Of a DNA stretch of 64,000 nucleotides, positions 15,487 through 22,925 are shown piece after piece. The notes under the pieces were generated by a model. That model searched no databases. It worked only from the letters and a program-made list of their open reading frames with translations, and was not told the DNA's origin. The DNA lies in contig NZ_SODM01000001.1 of the NCBI RefSeq assembly GCF_004368785.1, forward strand, positions 1,612,001 to 1,676,000, given 5' to 3'. Origin of the DNA: Flavobacterium sp. 270 (GTDB lineage Bacteria > Bacteroidota > Bacteroidia > Flavobacteriales > Flavobacteriaceae). Numbering within the stretch: position 1 is the stretch's first letter; every line of letters starts with the position of its first letter. A program made the position numbers and the translations under genes.

Positions 15487-16902
15487 ATGGGACTTTATGA
15501 TTTAATTCAAAAAAACAAAAAATTAAATTTTATAGATGCAAAAACCAAAGTTGTAAAAACGTTCAACGAAATACATGAATCTTTAGATATTGAAGATTTG
15601 CGTGCCGTTGTTTTCATTTACAATGACAATCAATTGCCGGCAATAGAAACGTTCCTGAATTTTTATCAAAAAAAGTACACGGTGGCTTTGCTTAATTCGG
15701 GTTTACATCCTACGTTTAAACAAAATCTGGAAGATGAATATAAACCTGCTTATATCTACGATCCGTCAAGAGCCGCAGTTGAAGATTATGATTTAAAACA
15801 AGTGTCTGAAAGTATTTCTTTATTTAAAAAAAGAGAAATTCGCCTCTACCCTATTCATGGAGATGTAAAGCTTTTAATGAGCACATCAGGAACTACCGGG
15901 TCGCCTAAATTTGTTAAGATTTCAGATCAAAATCTGGTTCAGAATGCCTTATCTATTATGGAGTACATGCCAATAACGGAACACGATGTTGTTCCGTTAA
16001 ATGTGCCTATTAATTTCGTGTATGGTTTCTCGATTTTTACAACAAACTGCATAAAAGCAAATACAATTGTATGTACAGACAGAGATGTACTTCAAAAAGA
16101 ATTCTGGTCAGATCTTGCTCATTATGGCTATTCTACACTAAGCGGTGTTCCTTATTTTTATGAGTTACTGCATCGCTTTGGTTTCTTCAAAAAAGACACT
16201 CCTTCTGTACGTTATTTTACCCATACGGGCGGCATGCTGAATAAAGAACTGGCGAACGTAATTTCAGATTATACTCAAACTTATAACAAACAGTTTTTTG
16301 CACAATATGGACAAACGGAAGCCAGCGGCAGAATGGCTGTTTTACCGCCAAAAGATTTTCAGAATAAAGGAACATCTATAGGATTTGCTGTAAAAAACGG
16401 AAGGTTTGAAATTGATGAAAGTACGGGAGAACTTATTTATTACGGTCCCAATGTTTCCGGAGGTTATGCCAATAACATTTTTGATTTACAGCATTATGAT
16501 TATACCGACAAACTTTATACAGGCGATTTAGCAGAAAAGGATGAGTTTGGTTATTATCATATCAAAGGACGTATTAAACGTATTATAAAATTATTTGGAG
16601 TCCGTTTAAACCTTGATGAAGTTGAGGTTTTACTCAAAAATGAATTAGGCGGACAAACCTTTATCTGTATCAGTGTTCAGGACAAATATCTGGGTATCAT
16701 ACATCAGGATGAATTTTTACAACGAGAAACAATAACTCAGGTGATAAAAGAAAAAATGGGATTACATGCCAGTTCATTAAAAACCTATTATTTCGATCAA
16801 GTGCCCTTAACCGTTAACGGTAAAGTAGATTATCCTACTATAAATAGAAATATCAACGAAAACGAAAATTCATTTTTAGCTGCAAAAGCAGTTATAGGAT
16901 AA
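15487..16902 (+). CDS. AMP-dependent acyl-ACP ligase (ANL superfamily)
   Basis: A 471-residue adenylating enzyme. MSTSGTTGSPKF at residues 131-142 is the ATP loop, FAQYGQTEASG near 277 is the substrate/AMP motif, YTGDLAEKDEFGYYHIKGR near 342 is the hinge and ribose-binding region, and the catalytic Lys of the C-terminal lobe is near VNGKVDYP. At 471 residues it is shorter than full acyl-CoA synthetases, as expected for a carrier-loading ligase. It should adenylate a carboxylic acid and load it onto the adjacent carrier. No aryl acid gene such as a dehydroshikimate dehydratase is nearby, so the acid could be a cellular fatty or small acid. Confidence 0.88.
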   Translation: MGLYDLIQKNKKLNFIDAKTKVVKTFNEIHESLDIEDLRAVVFIYNDNQLPAIETFLNFYQKKYTVALLNSGLHPTFKQNLEDEYKPAYIYDPSRAAVEDYDLKQVSESISLFKKREIRLYPIHGDVKLLMSTSGTTGSPKFVKISDQNLVQNALSIMEYMPITEHDVVPLNVPINFVYGFSIFTTNCIKANTIVCTDRDVLQKEFWSDLAHYGYSTLSGVPYFYELLHRFGFFKKDTPSVRYFTHTGGMLNKELANVISDYTQTYNKQFFAQYGQTEASGRMAVLPPKDFQNKGTSIGFAVKNGRFEIDESTGELIYYGPNVSGGYANNIFDLQHYDYTDKLYTGDLAEKDEFGYYHIKGRIKRIIKLFGVRLNLDEVEVLLKNELGGQTFICISVQDKYLGIIHQDEFLQRETITQVIKEKMGLHASSLKTYYFDQVPLTVNGKVDYPTINRNINENENSFLAAKAVIG

Positions 16903-16960
16903 TTTTAAATATTTAATAAACAATAGGTTGTACAGACCGAAATAGTAAACATAAAAACTT

Positions 16961-18052
16961 ATGGAACAGCAAAGTAAAAGAATTGTAGCACTGGATCTTA
17001 TAAAAGGAATGAGTGTTATAGGAATGATTATCATACATACACTACTAACATTTGCCGATGTCAAATCGCAGTCGGAAACCTTTATTGGCAATTTTATTGT
17101 TTTTCTGGGCAGAGGAACTTCTATTTTCCTGATCTGTATGGGAGTTACATTTATGACTTCTCGCCATCAAAGTCTTAAAAGCTCGATAACGCGTGGCGGA
17201 CTGCTTTTAGGCGCTGCTCTTTTAATGAATTTTTTAAAGTTCATTTTTCCTGTAATTTTTGGTTTTGCACCCGATAATTTTATCCAAAGATACGGATGGC
17301 ACGGGCCAATAGAGCAACAGTATTTGTATTTAATGTTATTGGGCGATATTTTGCAATTAGCAGGAATGTCTTTGCTGTTCATTGGTTTTATTAGAAAATA
17401 CGTTACCAATAAATACGGAATTTTAGCTATCGGTATGTTAATCGCATTAGTTTCCAGAGAAGTAAGCGGGATCAATTTGGATATTCCTGTAGTTAATTAT
17501 GTCTTAGACCTTCTTTTCAATAATGATTTTCCGGCATACGTTTATTTTCCTGTTTTTCCGTGGATGTCTTTTATTATCATTGGAATGTTTTTTGGCAAAT
17601 GGTATCAGGAACTTAATTATAACAGACCGCAATTGTTTAAAAACATGTTGTTTACCGGAATTTTGTTTGTTGCTCTGGGTGCGCCTTTAGTCTTCATTTA
17701 CGGAGATTACAATTATAATGGTTTTTACCATATGGGTCCGGGCGGTGTTGTTTATTTTGCAGGCTGGACATTAATTTTTCTATGGATTCTTTTTAAAATT
17801 TCCGAAAATATTAAAGAAAATAAATTTATAAAACTTCTAAAATATTGCAGTAAGAACCTGACTTCTATGTATATGACACAATGGATATTGATTTCCTGGG
17901 GAAAAGGTATTTTTGGTTTTAGATCGAATGGAATAACAACTGTATTAGCACTTATAGGACTTTATATTATACTAACTTTTTCGGTTCAGATACTTATAGA
18001 TTCTTTGAGAAAAAGAAAGCAGAAAGCTAAGGTTATTGAAGTTGCAAATTAA
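16961..18052 (+). CDS. Integral-membrane acyltransferase (DUF1624/HGSNAT-like)
   Basis: A 363-residue inner-membrane protein with about ten hydrophobic segments. It starts RIVALDLIKGMSVIGMIIIH, the signature of the heparan-alpha-glucosaminide N-acetyltransferase/DUF1624 and related acyltransferase families, in which the Asp and a nearby His (H26) are catalytic candidates. These enzymes move acyl groups across or at the membrane onto a hydroxyl or amine. Located after the carrier protein and ligase, it is the obvious acceptor of the carrier-bound acyl group, with the siderophore as substrate. That pairing is an inference. No membrane acyltransferase fills this role in the classical NIS clusters I know. 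Confidence 0.8.
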   Translation: MEQQSKRIVALDLIKGMSVIGMIIIHTLLTFADVKSQSETFIGNFIVFLGRGTSIFLICMGVTFMTSRHQSLKSSITRGGLLLGAALLMNFLKFIFPVIFGFAPDNFIQRYGWHGPIEQQYLYLMLLGDILQLAGMSLLFIGFIRKYVTNKYGILAIGMLIALVSREVSGINLDIPVVNYVLDLLFNNDFPAYVYFPVFPWMSFIIIGMFFGKWYQELNYNRPQLFKNMLFTGILFVALGAPLVFIYGDYNYNGFYHMGPGGVVYFAGWTLIFLWILFKISENIKENKFIKLLKYCSKNLTSMYMTQWILISWGKGIFGFRSNGITTVLALIGLYIILTFSVQILIDSLRKRKQKAKVIEVAN

Positions 18053-18102
18053 AATTTAACATATTTTATTACCATTAAGGATATTATTAATAGATAATTT
18101 CA

Positions 18103-18137
18103 TACTTTTGATCTTTTATTTATTCTAAATAAGAATA
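18103..18137 (+). promoter_or_regulatory. TonB receptor promoter with interrupted palindrome (Fur-like site)
   Basis: TACTTTTG at 18103-18110 matches the -7 element. Just downstream, TATTCTAAATAAGAATA (18121-18137) has 6-bp inverted arms around AAATA and covers the expected start of transcription. It holds the TCTAAATAA core also found at 2115 and 5904. Position over the start site suggests repression by iron-loaded Fur. This makes the receptor a separate transcription unit from the biosynthetic operon. Confidence 0.55.
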
Positions 18138-18160
18138 GTGTATAATCCTAAGTATATTTC

Positions 18161-20530
18161 ATGAAGCTCAAAATAGCATTGCTCTTTTTATTATCGTCGA
18201 CATTTTTAATGGCTCAAAACACCATCTCTGGTAAAGTAAATGATGAATTTGGAAATCCATTGGCAGGAGTTCACATTCAGCTTTTAGGTACACAAATAAA
18301 AGCAGAAACAAATGCTGGTGGACTTTATCAGATTGAGAATCTAGCAACTGGACGATATACAATTGAAGTGAGTTCAGATGGATATATTTTAAAAAAACAG
18401 ACGATTGTTTTAGAAAGTTCTTCCAATACTTTGGTAAATATAACTTTAGAAAAAACGGAGAAACCATTAAAAGATGCAGAGAAATTAAATGATGTTCTTG
18501 TAAAAGGTGTATCTGAAAAGCAAAAAAAAGAGGAAACAGCACAAGCGGTTTCAGTAATAGAAATGCGTGAAGCTAAGTTTAAAACTGCTGATTTGGGCGA
18601 AGTTCTTGCTCAAACGCAAGGTATAAGTGTAAGACGCAGCGGCGGTTTAGGCTCCAGAACTAATTTTTCGATGAACGGTCTAACAGGAAATCAAATTCGT
18701 TTTTTCTTAGACGGAATTCCTTTGGAATATCACGGTTATACTTTCGGAATTTCAACAGTTCCGGTAAACTTAATCGATCGTGTTGAGGTTTATAAAGGAG
18801 TCGTTCCTATCGAATTTGGTGCAGATGCTCTTGGCGGCGCTGTCAATTTAATAACTCCGAAAATAAAGTCTGGTTTCAGTGGCTCTTTTTCGGCTCAGGC
18901 GGGATCGTTTGGAACTTACAGAACATCGCTAATCCTTAATAATTACAATGAAAAAACCGGATTTTTTATAAAGGCAAACGGATTCTACGACACTTCTCAA
19001 AACAATTATAAAGTAGATGTTGATGTTGCAGATGATGCCGGTAAAATTAAAAAAGTAACCGTACCAAGATTTCATGATGCGTACAAAGGCTACGGAATGC
19101 AGTTAACAACAGGTGTAAAAGACAGAACTTGGGCAAAGGAATTAAGCATCGAAGGATTTTTTACCGATTACACAAAAGAAATTCAGCACAATCAATTAAT
19201 GGTTGGAGTTCCTTATGGAGAAGTAATGACCTACAGAAAATCGGCTGGATCTGTCCTTACCTATCGCAATGACTTTGGCGAAAATGTTGCCTTAGATGTT
19301 ATTTTTGGATATAATTACCGTGAACGTCAATTTACAGATGTATCTGATTTTGTCTACAACTGGTATGGCGAGCGTATTCCTGGTTCTGCAGGAAATGTTA
19401 GTGGAGAGATTTCAGAATCTACCGGCCCAAGTGATACTTATACTTGGAATAATGATGCTTTTTCACGTTTAAAAGCTTCATGGAAAATTAATAATCAATA
19501 TGCTTTAAGTTTTACTTCGGCTCCTACTTATTCTAAACAAACCGGAGACGACAGACTTATTACTGGCTATGACCCGGCCAGCGCTATACGAGATTTGTTT
19601 ACATGGGTAAATGGTGCAGATTTTAAAATAAATGCTTTTGATGAAAAATTAGAGAATATACTTTTTGTTAAACATTATTTACAAAAAATCAATTCAGAAG
19701 AAAAGATTCCGTCTAATAATACTGTAATAAAAGAAGACAGAAGCGTAAACTATTTTGGTTTTGGAAATGGATTCCGTTACAAATTTACAGAACAATTTTC
19801 TACCAGACTTACTTACGAATACGCTACACGTCTGCCTCAGACAGACGAATTATTTGGAGACGGCCAATTTGTACAAGGCAATTTAAATTTAAAACCCGAA
19901 CGCAGTCATAACGTCAATTTTGAGCTTTTCTTTAAATCAAAAACAAATTATGAAACCAGCAATTGGCAAGTACAAACCAATTTATTTTTAAGAAAAATAG
20001 ACAACCAAATCTTATTTGTTCCAGCTCTGGACCGTAATAATATTTATCAAAATGTATTTGCCGCAACTTCTAAAGGAGTTGAGGTTTCCGGCAGCTGGAC
20101 TTCAAAAAATGACAGATTTTCATTTCACGCAAACAGCACTTATCAGCACTTTTATAACGACTCAAACGAAGGAATATTTGCAGCTTATAAAGGTGACAGA
20201 GTACCAAATCAACCCTATTTTTTTGCTAACGGCGGTGTAAACTATTCTTTTCTTAATCTAATGGGAAAAGCAGATAAATTATCACTTTTTCTTGATGCGA
20301 GATATGTTTATGAATTCTTTAGAAGCTGGGAAAGCGCATCTGTAAATCCATTTGTGATTCCGAGTCAGCAGACTTTTGATTTTGGCACAACTTACCATAA
20401 TAGTATAAATGGAATTAAATATTCCATAACCGGGGAAATACAAAACTTAAGCAACGAAAAAAATTATGACTTTTTTGGTGTACAAAAACCAGGAAGATCA
20501 TTTAATATCAAACTAGTAACTCAATTTTAA
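18161..20530 (+). CDS. TonB-dependent siderophore receptor with carboxypeptidase-regulatory-like domain
   Basis: A 789-residue outer-membrane receptor. A signal peptide ends near residue 18 (FLMAQ). Residues 20-97 form a CarboxypepD_reg-like/CNA-B beta-sandwich, followed by a plug domain from about 125 (TAQAVSVIEMREAKFKTADLG) with the RVEVYKGVVPIEFGADALGG motif, then a 22-strand barrel. The last residue is Phe, as usual for outer-membrane barrels. It lacks the SusC-specific length and plug sequence and is sized like ferric siderophore receptors. It starts 108 bp after the biosynthetic operon and is followed after 25 bp by the DUF4374 lipoprotein, forming a XusAB-like pair. Confidence 0.92.
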   Translation: MKLKIALLFLLSSTFLMAQNTISGKVNDEFGNPLAGVHIQLLGTQIKAETNAGGLYQIENLATGRYTIEVSSDGYILKKQTIVLESSSNTLVNITLEKTEKPLKDAEKLNDVLVKGVSEKQKKEETAQAVSVIEMREAKFKTADLGEVLAQTQGISVRRSGGLGSRTNFSMNGLTGNQIRFFLDGIPLEYHGYTFGISTVPVNLIDRVEVYKGVVPIEFGADALGGAVNLITPKIKSGFSGSFSAQAGSFGTYRTSLILNNYNEKTGFFIKANGFYDTSQNNYKVDVDVADDAGKIKKVTVPRFHDAYKGYGMQLTTGVKDRTWAKELSIEGFFTDYTKEIQHNQLMVGVPYGEVMTYRKSAGSVLTYRNDFGENVALDVIFGYNYRERQFTDVSDFVYNWYGERIPGSAGNVSGEISESTGPSDTYTWNNDAFSRLKASWKINNQYALSFTSAPTYSKQTGDDRLITGYDPASAIRDLFTWVNGADFKINAFDEKLENILFVKHYLQKINSEEKIPSNNTVIKEDRSVNYFGFGNGFRYKFTEQFSTRLTYEYATRLPQTDELFGDGQFVQGNLNLKPERSHNVNFELFFKSKTNYETSNWQVQTNLFLRKIDNQILFVPALDRNNIYQNVFAATSKGVEVSGSWTSKNDRFSFHANSTYQHFYNDSNEGIFAAYKGDRVPNQPYFFANGGVNYSFLNLMGKADKLSLFLDARYVYEFFRSWESASVNPFVIPSQQTFDFGTTYHNSINGIKYSITGEIQNLSNEKNYDFFGVQKPGRSFNIKLVTQF

Positions 20531-20555
20531 TTATAATTATATATAACCAACAGGT

Positions 20556-21770
20556 ATGAAAACAAATCGATTTTTTAAAAAATATGCTGTATTAGCAATA
20601 ATGTGTTCTGTATTTGCATTAACATCATGTAGTTCTGATGATTCTAAAACAGACGGAGGTCAAGGAGATAATCCAGCAGTTATAGCGTCAGTTCGTGTAA
20701 ATACTCCGGCAGGTAGAGTTTTTTATTTAGGAGCATACGCTAAATTCCCTTCAACTCTAGATTATAAAACGATGACAGAGATAGGCCCAAATGCAACAAT
20801 ATATTCTTACGGTGAACATCCTTATGTTTGGAATGGCACGGCTTCTACTTTAACCAAATACAATGTAAGTAATGATATGAAAATTTCTAGTGCAGATGCA
20901 GTAAGTCTTGCAGGTACTGGAGTTAGCGGTACTTTTGGTCCTCCTGCTTTTGTGTCTGAAACGGAAGCATATTTTTTCGCCTTAAATGATGGAAAAATTA
21001 TCAAGTTCAATCCAACAACTATGACGATAACAGAAACGATAGCAGTGACTCCATTACCATTTAGTAATGATGCTGGTATTAAAACAGCTACTTATATGAG
21101 TTATGTTACTTCTGCAAAAAAAATCATTTTGCCTGTTGCAAATACGCCTACTGATTATAATAAGTTTCTGCAATACGGGCAGATTGCCGTTTTTGATATT
21201 GCATCAAAAGCAGTTACTTATGTTAATGATTCTCGTGTTTCAATGGGGTATCATACGTTTGCAAAAGGAAGTGATGGCTCATTATATTACAGACCATCTC
21301 GTGAGACTAACATTGCATTAGATTACAGCACTGTAACGGGTAATCCATCTGCAAGCGCATTATTAAAGGTAAATCCTAATGGAACATTTGATGCTAACTT
21401 TTTTGTTGATTTAAAAAAAGCTCTAAATGCGCATTCTGTAAATGTAGTGGCGTATGTTAACGGAGATAAAGCGCTTGCTCAATATTTAGATAATACTTTT
21501 ACGCCGCCAGCAAAACCTGCTGACTGGTACAATGCTCCAACAAAATTTGCACTTGTAGATTTAAAAACATTAAAAGTGGAACCTTTTACTTCTTTTGAAA
21601 AATACGGAACAGTTTATACTGTAGGTACAATTGATGGTATCGAATATTATGGTAATATCACGGCTCCTGATGGTAAATTCAGTCTTTTAAAACAAAATGG
21701 AGCTGCTGATTTTGAAGCCATTTCTGAAGCACTTGGCGGTAGTTTAATTTTTGTTGGGAAATTAAGATAA
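20556..21770 (+). CDS. DUF4374 lipoprotein, XusB-like siderophore-binding protein
   Basis: A 404-residue lipoprotein. The lipobox LTSC gives lipidation at C25, and SSDDS right after it matches the surface-export signal of Bacteroidota lipoproteins. The mature part has repeated beta-rich units, as expected for the beta-propeller fold of DUF4374. In Bacteroides the family member XusB binds ferric siderophore on the cell surface and hands it to the TonB receptor XusA. The same gene order is seen here. It is the last gene of the receptor unit and ends before a strong terminator at 21841. Confidence 0.88.
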   Translation: MKTNRFFKKYAVLAIMCSVFALTSCSSDDSKTDGGQGDNPAVIASVRVNTPAGRVFYLGAYAKFPSTLDYKTMTEIGPNATIYSYGEHPYVWNGTASTLTKYNVSNDMKISSADAVSLAGTGVSGTFGPPAFVSETEAYFFALNDGKIIKFNPTTMTITETIAVTPLPFSNDAGIKTATYMSYVTSAKKIILPVANTPTDYNKFLQYGQIAVFDIASKAVTYVNDSRVSMGYHTFAKGSDGSLYYRPSRETNIALDYSTVTGNPSASALLKVNPNGTFDANFFVDLKKALNAHSVNVVAYVNGDKALAQYLDNTFTPPAKPADWYNAPTKFALVDLKTLKVEPFTSFEKYGTVYTVGTIDGIEYYGNITAPDGKFSLLKQNGAADFEAISEALGGSLIFVGKLR

Positions 21771-21840
21771 TATCCTATATTATTTTTTATAATAATGATT
21801 TCTAAATATACAATTCTAAATTAGACTTGTATCACTTACA

Positions 21841-21875
21841 AACAAAAGGCTGTCTTTGTCGGACAGCCTTTTGTT
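21841..21875. terminator. Strong bidirectional terminator after the siderophore locus
   Basis: A perfect 14-bp stem (21841-21854 with 21862-21875) with a 7-nt loop, flanked by A-rich sequence on one side and T-rich on the other. It separates the DUF4374 gene from the convergent PRC-barrel gene. Confidence 0.85.
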
Positions 21876-21917
21876 TATTTTTTATTACCATAAAACATCC
21901 TATGAGAATGAGCAGCA

Positions 21918-22427
21918 TTAATGATTATCAAATTCCCTGCGGTTGTAAAAAGTATCATCATCGCTTGACCCAAAGCGGGACTCGTCATCAGGGTAATAGG
22001 AATTCATTACTCTTCTTTCATAGTTTCTGTCAAAATTATGCTGCTGGTTGTATCTGCTTGTTTTTCTAAATGTATTATACCCTATACTATTAGCCATCAC
22101 AATTTTGGTATCTTTATTTATGCTGACAGATCCAATCGGTATGATAATATGGCTATCTCCATCCTTATACACAAACTCCTTTCCATTATCATTTGCTATA
22201 GCATCATGAATCTCATTTTTGCTGTCGTCAATTAATGCTTTATCTACGTTTACATCGAGATAGACAACGCGCTGCATATCTTTATTGACCCAAAGATTAT
22301 CGATTTTACCTATAGTTCGGTTGTCAGCATCTACTATTTTCCATCCTCTTATATCAGAGTAGTTTGAAGCAATTTTATAATCAGAAAGTTCGTCCAGTCT
22401 GTATAAATTTCTATCTTTATTTTCCAT
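21918..22427 (-). CDS. PRC-barrel domain protein
   Basis: A 169-residue soluble protein. Residues about 10-105 form a PRC-barrel: YRLDELSDYKIASNYSDIRGWKIVD, then GKIDNLWVNKDMQRVVYLDV and HIIIPIGSVSINKD. The last 60 residues are hydrophilic and low in complexity, rich in Arg, Asn, Asp and Tyr. Such proteins in soil Bacteroidota are usually linked to general stress response; their molecular role is unknown. It lies 46 bp upstream of nothing coding on its own strand and is preceded by a small membrane protein gene on the same strand. Confidence 0.8.
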   Translation of the reverse strand: MENKDRNLYRLDELSDYKIASNYSDIRGWKIVDADNRTIGKIDNLWVNKDMQRVVYLDVNVDKALIDDSKNEIHDAIANDNGKEFVYKDGDSHIIIPIGSVSINKDTKIVMANSIGYNTFRKTSRYNQQHNFDRNYERRVMNSYYPDDESRFGSSDDDTFYNRREFDNH

Positions 22428-22473
22428 ACATTCTTTTTTATATTATAATTTTTTATTCCGGCCTGATTCCTAC

Positions 22474-22641
22474 TTAATTTCCAGTGCTGTCTGCACTTGT
22501 AGTGTTTTCGATTTGCATTCTGTTTTCTACTTGCGCCTCGTTATCTCTAACAAAGATGAAATATATAAGTGCTGCGATTAACAGGACTGCTAAAACCCAT
22601 GGCCATATAGGCTTCTTTTTCTCAATTTTGATTTCTGCCAT
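22474..22641 (-). CDS. Small single-pass membrane protein, 55 residues
   Basis: An ATG at 22641 opens a 55-codon frame ending at TAA 22474. The product starts MAEIKIEKKKPIWPWVLAVL: a lysine-rich head, a membrane segment at about residues 12-31 and a polar tail rich in Glu, Asn, Thr and Ser. The sharp head/TM/tail pattern argues for a real gene. It lies 46 bp upstream of the PRC-barrel gene on the same strand and probably shares its transcript. Function unknown; similar small proteins accompany stress genes in flavobacteria. Confidence 0.7.
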   Translation of the reverse strand: MAEIKIEKKKPIWPWVLAVLLIAALIYFIFVRDNEAQVENRMQIENTTSADSTGN

Positions 22642-22823
22642 AACTTATCTTTTTTATTATTAACATTTTAACTTATATTAAAGGTACAAATGAGTATGGC
22701 GTAAAAAGTATTTAATTTCATCCAGAAGTTATACAATTCCCAGTAAACTAAAAATCAACAAGCATCTTATAAAAAATGAGGTTAAGAATTTAAATCACAG
22801 CCGATAGATTTGATTATAAAAAA

Positions 22824-22859
22824 TACCCTGATGATTTTTTGGAAAAAATCATCAGGGTA
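22824..22859 (-). terminator. Terminator of the GH97/epimerase operon
   Basis: A perfect 17-bp stem (22824-22840 with 22843-22859) with a 2-nt loop, 66 bp after the GH97 stop codon. The rest of the 22642-22925 gap shows only AT-rich leader sequence. Confidence 0.8.
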
Positions 22860-22925
22860 AATCAATTCTAGACTTTATTATCTAAATCAAAGAAAATCCA
22901 TATTTCTATTAAAAAAGCAAATTTA

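Noticed and set aside
21827..22069. Plus-strand frame after the DUF4374 gene
   Set aside because: It spans the strong terminator and the antisense of the PRC-barrel gene.
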